A stretch of 17,035 bases of DNA from CAIJZX01 sp043766165 (GTDB lineage Bacteria; Patescibacteriota; Patescibacteriia; SBBC01; CAIJZX01): positions 1 to 17,035 of the forward strand of contig JAYUIJ010000094.1 of the NCBI GenBank assembly GCA_043766165.1. Direction: 5' to 3'. Of this stretch, positions 7,217-12,580 are shown piece by piece. A model generated the notes under the pieces. The model searched no databases. It was not told where the DNA came from and was given only the letters and a program-made list of their open reading frames with translations. How positions within the stretch are numbered: the first letter of the stretch is position 1; each line of letters begins with the position of its first letter. A program made the position numbers and the translations under genes.

Positions 7217-7771
7217 ATGAAGCGGTTCGCGTTTACCGTCAACGTGGTTCCGAAACGGCCTCCGGTTCAATCGCTGCGGATTATCGTCCCGCCAGCAGTT
7301 GATGACGAGGTTATCGCGCAAGCTAAGTTTGGCTACATTGAGCACATCCACTTCACCAGGCCGGCCGATATTCGCTACACCCAGGCCATCTGGAGATTCC
7401 TCAACCGCAAGTTCAATCAGTGGAACTTCACCACTGAGTTTAACGACCGACTCATGATGGTGGCCACAGAAGTAATTGCCAACGCCTTTCAACACGGTGT
7501 TCCCAATACACCCGTCGGGGTAAGTATTAACGCCTACGGACCGCCACCAAGCCGTATCGTCACCATGCTCGTCAGTAACATGGCGCACAGCATCACGATT
7601 AAGCAAATGACTCGGGCCACGCACAAATCCGAGATGGGGGAGCACCTGCTCGACCTGCGTGGTCGGGGTCTGGGGATTACCGAGTCACTTGTCGACGGAC
7701 TAGAATTCTTGGTCTATCGAGATTACTCAGTTCACGTCAGTTTCTTTCTCCGCGAAAATCGCAAGCTCTAG
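7217..7771 (+). CDS. GHKL ATPase of the anti-sigma-factor kinase (RsbW/SpoIIAB-like) type
   Basis: A 184-residue cytoplasmic protein. After a basic N-terminus and a beta-rich lead (19-58), the GHKL fold shows the N-box at 83-94 (ATEVIANAFQHG, Glu85 and Asn89) and the G2 box RGRGLGI at 148-154, followed by the SLVDGLEF helix-strand typical of HATPase_c_2 proteins. RsbW/SpoIIAB proteins bind a sigma factor and phosphorylate an anti-anti-sigma partner, but the G1 box, normally D-x-G, reads VSNMAHS (119-125), so ATP binding may be altered. At 184 residues it is longer than RsbW (about 160) because of the N-terminal part. No sigma factor, STAS antagonist or histidine-kinase sensor is nearby. The TAG stop begins a terminator stem, and an in-frame TGA follows two codons on. 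Confidence 0.75.
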   Translation: MKRFAFTVNVVPKRPPVQSLRIIVPPAVDDEVIAQAKFGYIEHIHFTRPADIRYTQAIWRFLNRKFNQWNFTTEFNDRLMMVATEVIANAFQHGVPNTPVGVSINAYGPPPSRIVTMLVSNMAHSITIKQMTRATHKSEMGEHLLDLRGRGLGITESLVDGLEFLVYRDYSVHVSFFLRENRKL

Positions 7772-7804
7772 ACTCTATGATATACAAGTAGGGTCTTTTT
7801 ATTT
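7769..7804 (+). terminator. Terminator of the GHKL ATPase gene, overlapping its stop codon
   Basis: GACTCT (7771-7776) pairs with AGGGTC (7790-7795, one G-U pair), loop of 13, followed by TTTTTATTT (7796-7804). The stem begins at the last base of the TAG stop. Confidence 0.65.
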
Positions 7805-7831
7805 GACAATTCTTTCTAGCTCAACTAGAGT
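7803..7831 (+). promoter_or_regulatory. Probable promoter of the tRNA cluster
   Basis: Perfect -35 TTGACA (7803-7808), 17-base spacer, -10 TAGAGT (7826-7831, four of six). Predicted start near 7838, about 29 bases before tRNA-Val. TAAAAT at 7852-7857 is closer to the tRNA but has no -35 at the right distance. Confidence 0.55.
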
Positions 7832-7866
7832 GCGTTGGCACTTTTACCAGGTAAAATGTCTGCGGT

Positions 7867-7943
7867 GCCCGGGTAGCTCAGCTGGTAGAGCGCCAACTTT
7901 ACAAGTTGGAGGTCGGAGGTTCAACCCCTTCCCCCGGGCACCA
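7867..7943 (+). tRNA. tRNA-Val (anticodon UAC), with one extra base in the T-arm/acceptor junction
   Basis: Cloverleaf: acceptor GCCCGGG (7867-7873) pairs perfectly with 7933-7939; U8 A9; D-stem GCTC/GAGC with loop AGCTGGTA; anticodon stem CCAAC/GTTGG with loop TTTACAA, so anticodon UAC, reading GUA (Val); five-base variable loop AGGTC; T-arm GGAGG-TTCAACC-CCTTC; discriminator A7940 and encoded CCA (7941-7943). One C is surplus: either C7932 is unpaired between T-stem and acceptor, or the T-loop has eight bases and the stem pairs with CTTCC. Everything else is normal, so the gene is probably functional or only recently altered. Confidence 0.9.
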
Positions 7944-8053
7944 AAACGTTACCACGGGATGGCGAAGACATAACGCGTCGGCCCTGAAAAGCCGATATCC
8001 ACCGGCGAATCCGGTTCTCGTGTCCATAGTACTTTCAATAATGAACAAGTTCA
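7944..8053 (+). other. tRNA spacer with a possible eroded tRNA-Ser
   Basis: Two hairpins stand out: GTCGGC/GCCGAT (7977-7982 with 7991-7996) with loop CCTGAAAA, and ACCGG/CCGGT (8001-8005 with 8011-8015). Their order, preceded by GGATGGCGAAG (7957-7967), recalls the D-arm, anticodon arm (TGA, Ser) and long variable arm of a tRNA-Ser. The anticodon loop has eight bases instead of seven, no T-arm with TTCGAAT can be found, and no acceptor stem closes. It is therefore at best a remnant; it could equally be structured spacer that is processed away. Confidence 0.25.
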
Positions 8054-8125
8054 GGCGGTGTAGCCAAGTGGTACGGCAGCGGCCTCTAAAGCCGCGACTC
8101 GTTGGTTCGAATCCAGCCACCGCCT
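8054..8125 (+). tRNA. tRNA with CUA anticodon (predicted amber-decoding), tRNA-Cys/Gln-like body
   Basis: Complete cloverleaf: acceptor GGCGGTG (8054-8060) pairs perfectly with CACCGCC (8118-8124); U8 A9; D-stem GCC/GGC with loop AAGTGGTAC; anticodon stem GCGGC/GCCGC, perfect, with loop CTCTAAA, so bases 34-36 are CUA, complementary to UAG; variable loop GACTC; T-arm GTTGG-TTCGAAT-CCAGC. The discriminator is U73. The G1-C72, G2-C71, C3-G70 pairs and U73 are tRNA-Cys features, while the D-arm and T-arm also resemble bacterial tRNA-Gln. Nucleotides 74-76 would be CAA, so CCA is not encoded, unlike the tRNA-Val upstream. Which amino acid it carries cannot be read from sequence. The stem-loop register leaves no alternative seven-base loop. 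Confidence 0.85.
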
Positions 8126-8133
8126 CAATTCTC

Positions 8134-8173
8134 CCCTCACCATTTCAATGTGTGAGGGATTTTCTTCTTTATC
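8134..8173 (+). terminator. Terminator after the tRNA cluster
   Basis: CCCTCAC (8134-8140) pairs with GTGAGGG (8152-8158); the stem extends inward through CATT/AATG with one bulged T. ATTTTCTTCTTTAT follows. It is nearly the same sequence as the terminator at 8542-8571. Confidence 0.85.
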
Positions 8174-8180
8174 AGGATTC

Positions 8181-8209
8181 TTGACATACTATAAAATGTG
8201 TGATAGCCT
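8181..8209 (+). promoter_or_regulatory. Promoter of the 8251 gene
   Basis: Perfect -35 TTGACA (8181-8186), 17-base spacer, -10 TAGCCT (8204-8209) preceded by TGA as an extended -10. Predicted leader about 35 bases, with AGGAG at 8241-8245, five bases before the ATG. Confidence 0.6.
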
Positions 8210-8250
8210 ACGCAGTTATAAAAAGTAACGCACCTTAACCAGGAGAATGC

Positions 8251-8562
8251 ATGATCCGCCATTTGAAGATTTTCTGGAAGGCCATACTTCATGGCACTGC
8301 GGAAGGTAGTATCACCCATCGTGGGACGCCCTTAGATACTCAAGAACGCGCCCGTCAACGACTTCTGCGTCACGTCAATGATCAACTCCACACCGACAAA
8401 GAAGTCTATAGTGAGTTTCTCCAGTACTGCTACACCTACGACCGCGAACTCCGTTTGACCAGAACCAATGCTGTACTACAGGTAATGCTTCACCAACGTC
8501 CGGCAATTAAGGATATGTTATCCAAACCTCAAGCAGCATCTCCTCACCATTCTGATGCGTGA
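8251..8562 (+). CDS. Protein of unknown function, mostly helical
   Basis: A 103-residue soluble protein, rich in Arg, His and Gln, with no signal peptide, membrane segment or recognisable motif. A long amphipathic helical region is likely at about 29-84 (DTQERARQRLLRHVNDQL onward). The tail is Pro/His/Ser-rich. The gene is monocistronic: it has its own promoter (8181-8209), an AGGAG ribosome site five bases before the ATG, and its TGA stop lies inside the right arm of its terminator. These features make it a real gene although I recognise no family. Basic charge would allow nucleic acid binding, but nothing specific shows it. Confidence 0.7.
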   Translation: MIRHLKIFWKAILHGTAEGSITHRGTPLDTQERARQRLLRHVNDQLHTDKEVYSEFLQYCYTYDRELRLTRTNAVLQVMLHQRPAIKDMLSKPQAASPHHSDA

Positions 8563-8571
8563 GGATTTTTT
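8542..8571 (+). terminator. Terminator overlapping the stop of the 8251 gene
   Basis: CCTCAC (8542-8547) pairs with GTGAGG (8559-8564), extended inward by CAT/ATG, then A and six T. The TGA stop at 8560-8562 is part of the stem. Near-copy of the terminator at 8134-8173. Confidence 0.85.
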
Positions 8572-8604
8572 CTTGTCATGGTGAGGCTCTCGAACCATGA
8601 CAAG
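8572..8604. repeat. Palindromic intergenic element A
   Basis: A perfect 11-bp inverted repeat (CTTGTCATGGT, 8572-8582, with 8594-8604) around an 11-base loop GAGGCTCTCGA. It starts one base after the preceding T-run. It has the same outer arms (CTTGTCA...TGACAAG) and a related core (GGTGAG...TCGAACC) as element B at 8641-8688. The design resembles REP-like palindromes scattered between genes in many bacterial genomes. Confidence 0.75.
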
Positions 8605-8640
8605 GTTTGTACTATGAGAAACTTTTGTCTTGAAACAAAG

Positions 8641-8688
8641 CTTGTCACCCTTCGATGCTTCGACACATTCAGCACTCAGGGTGACAAG
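8641..8688. repeat. Palindromic intergenic element B, likely also the helicase terminator
   Basis: A perfect 11-bp inverted repeat (CTTGTCACCCT, 8641-8651, with 8678-8688) around a 26-base loop that contains two TCGA palindromes. Read on the minus strand it has the pattern CACCCTGAG...TCGAAGGGTG. It begins three bases past the stop of the helicase-nuclease gene and is followed in minus-strand RNA by CTTTGTTTC, so it may end that transcript. Confidence 0.75.
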
Positions 8689-8691
8689 TAC

Positions 8692-11649
8692 TTATACCGC
8701 CCGATACTCGCAAATCTCCCGGTAATCACAAAACTTACAGATCATCGGATTTGGCGTTGGATGAAAATCTCCGGATTGGATTTTGCCAACAGTGTTACGA
8801 ACCCACTCTAAAGCAGCGGTTGCATCTTTTTCGGTTGGCTCCATTGAGCGCGACTCATTTTCATCAATGAAATAATATTCCAGCTCTTTGACTTCACCAT
8901 CAATAATGTTTGGATCTTGAACAGCCAGCGTATAAATCAACAACTGATACTTATCATCTTTTTCAAATTTCTCTTTGACCTTACCGGTTTTATAATCGAC
9001 GATCTTGACTTGTGGTTTACCAGTCTTTGCATCAATTCCAATTTTATCAACGCGATCAATCGCGCCATTAATTACAAATTCATCAACCTTCAAGTTGAAG
9101 ACTTGTTCTAGTTTCAGAATGTCCGGCGGATTCTTGATTGTTTTTGCGTACCACGACGTTAACGCTTTCACGCCTTTATCATAATATTCCTTCCGCGTTT
9201 TTTTCGACGGATACCACTCATCAATAAATGCGCCTTCGTACATCGCCAATAACTCAGTCAAAGACACGCTACCTTTCTCCGTAGTCTTCTGTCGTTCTTT
9301 CCACAGCGTAAAGAAGTTGAACAATGTTTTGTGTACCGAAGATCCGTACGAAAGTACATGACTCCCGCGCTTCGGCACCTGCAGCACAAAAGCGTAGCGA
9401 TATTTCCACGGACAGTCGTTGTACGTTGAGAGTTTGGTAAAACTGTATTGCTTCTCGCGAACATTGTAGGCCGCAGATTCCTTAACTTGCTTTGGTGTTG
9501 GCTTGAATTGACGAGCTGGCAAAGGGTTCTTCTTTTTTTCAGCGACAACCGGTGCAGCTAACAGTTTCAATTCATACAAAAACGGCGATGGTTTCTTACG
9601 TCGTTGACCACCGTAATCTTCGGCTAGCGTAAAGAATATTCCATCTCGTGCTCGAGTTATCGCTACATACATTAATCTTCGCTCTTCCTGCAAATGCGCG
9701 TCCCCCTGTGGTAAGATTTCTCTAACTAAAGCATCCGGTACAGGAATCGGATCTTTCCGATCCATGCCCGGGAAGCGCTGTTCAACAACGTTGCCGACAA
9801 AAACATAGGGAAACTCTAAGCCTTTGGCTGAGTGAATCGTCATGATCTTAATTGTTTCCGGACCAGCTTCGATATCATGTTCTAATCCACCAGCATCCCC
9901 CGACTCTGTCACATGATCAATGTACTTCAGGAAAGACCGGACGGTGGCTGGGCGCTCACCTTTTTGGAATGATTCAATGGTTTTAAACAGTTGTCGTAAA
10001 ACTCCAACATCTTGCTGCGACTGCAACGTTTCATGCTTGGTGATGTCTTCCAAATATCCAGACTCGTTGAGAAAATGTAGCAGCACTTCACCGACAGGTT
10101 TTGTCTGAGCGAATTCTGTATGTTGCACAATCAATTCCATTAAACGTTCAATCCCCGGCTTTGATGCGGTCGATATGCTGACCTCATCTATGTGCTGAAG
10201 CGTCTCATACATTGACCAGGTTTTCTTTTTGGCTTGATAAGAAATTTCCACCACGTCGCCATGATCAATATTCCAGATCGGCATGGCCAGAACACGGTAC
10301 AGCGCCGCGCCTTCGTGATAATTATCCAGCAACCGTAAATAGGCCATCAGGTCAAGAATCAACGGCTTCACAAATAATCCCCGTGCCGCCAAGAAAACAT
10401 ACGGCCATCCACGTCGTTCAAACTCATTCACAAAGATTTCAGAATGATCGTTGGCACGGACAAGCACACAGAATGCGTCCCATTTCAGTTCCGAATCATT
10501 CTTTTTGAGTTCTTCAATTTTATCAGCAACACCGCGTGCTTCCGCTTCTTGCGTTTCAACATGAATCAATCCAATCTCGCCGGCTTTTCCATCACGTTGT
10601 GCTTTCAATTGTTTGACAATCTTCATGCCACCAATCGCGTCCATCGCTGCTTCCAGCCGATCCGGATTGTTCTTCTGGATAAAATCGTAGGCCAGATCAA
10701 GAATTTCTTGTTTGGTACGATAATTTTTTGTCAGTACAATAACTTCCGCCTCCGGAAAATCTTTTTTGAATTGAATAATGTTCGAAACTGACGCCCCGCG
10801 AAATTTATAGATTGACTGATCATCATCCCCGACAACCGTCAAATTAACTCTCGGACGACTAATGAACTTAATTAACTCGTATTGCGCCCAGTTGGTGTCT
10901 TGGAATTCATCGACGAGAACATATTGGAATTGATCTTGATACTGCTTCAAAATGGCAGGTCGTTCACGCAGTAACCGCAGCGTATACAAAATCAAATCAC
11001 CAAAATCTAAGGCATTATTGTCGAGTAATAACTGATTATACTTTGTGTACGCATTTGCCAGTTCTAAAATTCGCGACGCCTCAGCTTTTTCTTCATCAGT
11101 TTTTCCGGCGGAGCCGGACTTCTTCTTACTTTTCGACAACGACTTCGCATATTTCAAATACTCATCCGGATGAATATCTTCATCTTTCAGTCGAGAAAAG
11201 TGTTTGACTAAAGCAATGATAAACTTTGTTGGATTACCCAGCGGTCGATAATACTTTAAATCAAACTCGTCAATGTGTTCACGAATGAGTAACCATTGAT
11301 CTGTCTGCGACAATAACTTAAAGTCATTCGATAAACCAATGTCTAGTGCGTGTGCTTGCAGTAACCGTTGGCCCAAACCATGGAATGTCATGACCCACAG
11401 ATCAACATACCCATACGGTAAAATCTTTTCGACTCGTTCCTGCATTTCCCCGGCTGCTTTATCAGTGAACGTCAGCGCTAAAATGTTATCCGACGGCACC
11501 TTGCGGTTAACAATCAAATCCGCGATCCGTTCCGTCACGACGGTCGTCTTGCCAGTTCCGGCACCAGCAACGATTAATAACGGTCCAGTTCCATGGGAAA
11601 TGGCACGGGCTTGTTCGGGATTGACCTTCTCTGGAATTACTCCGGGCAT
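8692..11649 (-). CDS. UvrD/PcrA-type DNA helicase fused to a RecB/AddB-like nuclease with Fe-S cysteines
   Basis: A 985-residue superfamily 1A helicase-nuclease, probably for processing DNA ends in recombination repair. Helicase motifs: Q-motif area near 10-14, Walker A GAGTGKTT (29-36), Ia (LTFTDKAA, 59-66), II VDEFQD (246-251), III GDDDQSIYKFRG (274-285), IV KNYR (308-311), V TIHSAKGLEF (604-613), VI YVAITRAR (661-668). The C-terminal third is a PD-(D/E)XK nuclease with His773, Asp865 (GAIDRVD), Asp885 and Lys887 (VDYKTG) and Gln902. Cys746, Cys971, Cys974 and Cys980 form the AddB/Cas4-type 4Fe-4S set around it. This layout is that of AddA/AdnA-AdnB-like single-chain enzymes rather than plain UvrD (about 720 residues). 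A Lys/Ser-rich loop lies at 170-185. It follows the coiled-coil gene by 57 bases and shares its promoter. Confidence 0.92.
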   Translation of the reverse strand: MPGVIPEKVNPEQARAISHGTGPLLIVAGAGTGKTTVVTERIADLIVNRKVPSDNILALTFTDKAAGEMQERVEKILPYGYVDLWVMTFHGLGQRLLQAHALDIGLSNDFKLLSQTDQWLLIREHIDEFDLKYYRPLGNPTKFIIALVKHFSRLKDEDIHPDEYLKYAKSLSKSKKKSGSAGKTDEEKAEASRILELANAYTKYNQLLLDNNALDFGDLILYTLRLLRERPAILKQYQDQFQYVLVDEFQDTNWAQYELIKFISRPRVNLTVVGDDDQSIYKFRGASVSNIIQFKKDFPEAEVIVLTKNYRTKQEILDLAYDFIQKNNPDRLEAAMDAIGGMKIVKQLKAQRDGKAGEIGLIHVETQEAEARGVADKIEELKKNDSELKWDAFCVLVRANDHSEIFVNEFERRGWPYVFLAARGLFVKPLILDLMAYLRLLDNYHEGAALYRVLAMPIWNIDHGDVVEISYQAKKKTWSMYETLQHIDEVSISTASKPGIERLMELIVQHTEFAQTKPVGEVLLHFLNESGYLEDITKHETLQSQQDVGVLRQLFKTIESFQKGERPATVRSFLKYIDHVTESGDAGGLEHDIEAGPETIKIMTIHSAKGLEFPYVFVGNVVEQRFPGMDRKDPIPVPDALVREILPQGDAHLQEERRLMYVAITRARDGIFFTLAEDYGGQRRKKPSPFLYELKLLAAPVVAEKKKNPLPARQFKPTPKQVKESAAYNVREKQYSFTKLSTYNDCPWKYRYAFVLQVPKRGSHVLSYGSSVHKTLFNFFTLWKERQKTTEKGSVSLTELLAMYEGAFIDEWYPSKKTRKEYYDKGVKALTSWYAKTIKNPPDILKLEQVFNLKVDEFVINGAIDRVDKIGIDAKTGKPQVKIVDYKTGKVKEKFEKDDKYQLLIYTLAVQDPNIIDGEVKELEYYFIDENESRSMEPTEKDATAALEWVRNTVGKIQSGDFHPTPNPMICKFCDYREICEYRAV

Positions 11650-11706
11650 AGATTAAAGTGTGCCACAACCAACCACTAAGAGGCGGTTAATCACTATTAA
11701 GCTCTC

Positions 11707-12000
11707 CTAGGCTACCGCTAACTCGTCTTCAGTCGCGATTCCTTTAGCCACCAGAATATCGCGAATCTTTTCGTGCTGAGTTCGTAAAACAAGCCACTCG
11801 GTTTCATGACGACGGACTGTCTGCGCAAAAGAGTCCACAGAGGTTGTTAGGTTTCCAAGATTATCTTTGATCTCACTAATATCCTTTTTGAGAGGCTCAA
11901 GCGCTTCCTCAATAACCGTTTGGACGCTCGCTTTTAGCTCGGCAGACTCATCTTGAATAACAAGACGTATACCCTTCAAGTCTTCAGTAGTGATCGACAT
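11707..12000 (-). CDS. Small coiled-coil protein, unknown function
   Basis: A 97-residue acidic protein, almost wholly helical, with heptad-like hydrophobic spacing from about residue 8 to 80 (LKASVQTVIEEALEPLKKD, then ISEIKDNLGNLTTSVDSF). No signal peptide, membrane segment or catalytic motif. It is the first gene of the operon with the helicase-nuclease and ends in TAG. After the TAG the frame stays open for 17 codons (mostly hydrophobic: LIVINRLLVVGCGTL) to a TAA at 11653, three bases before the helicase ATG. Small coiled coils of this kind are common next to many gene types, so the neighbour gives no firm role. Confidence 0.75.
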   Translation of the reverse strand: MSITTEDLKGIRLVIQDESAELKASVQTVIEEALEPLKKDISEIKDNLGNLTTSVDSFAQTVRRHETEWLVLRTQHEKIRDILVAKGIATEDELAVA

Positions 12001-12009
12001 AGTGAATGA

Positions 12010-12038
12010 ATGCTAGTTGATCGCCGATGCATTGTCAA
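12010..12038 (-). promoter_or_regulatory. Promoter of the coiled-coil/helicase-nuclease operon
   Basis: On the minus strand, perfect TTGACA (12038-12033), 17 bases, TAGCAT (12015-12010, four of six). The ATG at 12000 begins nine bases after the -10, so the mRNA should be nearly leaderless. Confidence 0.75.
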
Positions 12039-12043
12039 GGCTA

Positions 12044-12493
12044 TTATATCTCTTCAATATCCCCGACGTGGTCGATATGAAACCCGCCTTCAGGGTGCAT
12101 ACCTGCTAAGACCATCCGCACTTTCAAGTCCGGAAATTTTTCCTTGATCATCAGGCGAGCTTTATCGAGATCAGTGATATGGCGTTCGTGTTCTTCTTCT
12201 TTATTGGCAAAAATTTTACCGTATGCGCCGCAATCTAAGTGGTTAATAATCACGACCGTTTTTATGTGATGTAAACGTTTTGCCACTTCAATCTGGCGCA
12301 TAACGAATTCCGGATCTTTCGGATCGAATGGTTCAACCATGTTCTTGGCTGCGCCCGCGACGCAGACTAAATCATATTGATCTTTTAAACCTAAACTTAA
12401 CATGTGTTCCCGTAGCGTGGTCACAAAGCGATAATCCATACAACGCAACACTAACGCCTTGGCACCGTGGGTTGGAGATGTTTGCAAACTCAT
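12044..12493 (-). CDS. Small beta-carbonic-anhydrase-like protein
   Basis: A 149-residue cytoplasmic protein with the zinc-site pattern of beta-class carbonic anhydrases: Cys18-x-Asp20-x-Arg22 in LRCMDYRF, an AGAAKN loop (47-51), and His85-x-x-Cys88 in NHLDCGAYG. Zn would be held by Cys18, His85 and Cys88, with Asp20-Arg22 as the catalytic dyad. Classical beta enzymes are about 190-230 residues; this lacks the usual N-terminal arm and has a long insert region rich in Glu and Lys (95-125). CO2 hydration is therefore possible but unproven; related short proteins are often annotated only as carbonic-anhydrase-like. It has its own promoter with an eight-base gap between -10 and ATG. Confidence 0.8.
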   Translation of the reverse strand: MSLQTSPTHGAKALVLRCMDYRFVTTLREHMLSLGLKDQYDLVCVAGAAKNMVEPFDPKDPEFVMRQIEVAKRLHHIKTVVIINHLDCGAYGKIFANKEEEHERHITDLDKARLMIKEKFPDLKVRMVLAGMHPEGGFHIDHVGDIEEI

Positions 12494-12501
12494 AGAAACG
12501 T

Positions 12502-12529
12502 AGTATAGCTGATTAAAAAAACTTGTAAA
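12502..12529 (-). promoter_or_regulatory. Promoter of the carbonic-anhydrase-like gene
   Basis: On the minus strand, TTTACA (12529-12524), 16 bases including a T7 tract, TATACT (12507-12502). The ATG at 12493 follows the -10 by eight bases, so the transcript is probably leaderless. It directly adjoins the upstream terminator. Confidence 0.75.
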
Positions 12530-12559
12530 GAAAAACCCACCTTCAAGGAGACAGGTGGG
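12530..12559 (-). terminator. Terminator of the 12581-13216 gene
   Basis: In minus-strand RNA CCCACCT (12559-12553) pairs with AGGTGGG (12542-12536), 10-base loop, followed by five U. It lies 21 bases past the stop codon. Confidence 0.9.
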
Positions 12560-12580
12560 GTATCGAACTCATAAACTGTA

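Noticed and set aside
8079..8095. Reading the anticodon of the second tRNA as UCU (Arg)
   Set aside because: The 5-bp anticodon stem GCGGC/GCCGC leaves exactly seven bases, CTCTAAA; U33 is 8085, so 34-36 are CUA. A UCU reading would need the loop shifted by one base and would break the stem.
7906..8184. Open frames across the tRNA cluster on both strands (also 7899-8120 minus)
   Set aside because: They are created by the tRNA sequences themselves and have no ribosome site or coding character.
369..12000. UAG reassigned to a sense codon in this genome
   Set aside because: gyrB ends at its family-typical NLDI just before TAG, and other TAG-ended genes look complete. UAG still works as a stop, so at most partial suppression is possible.
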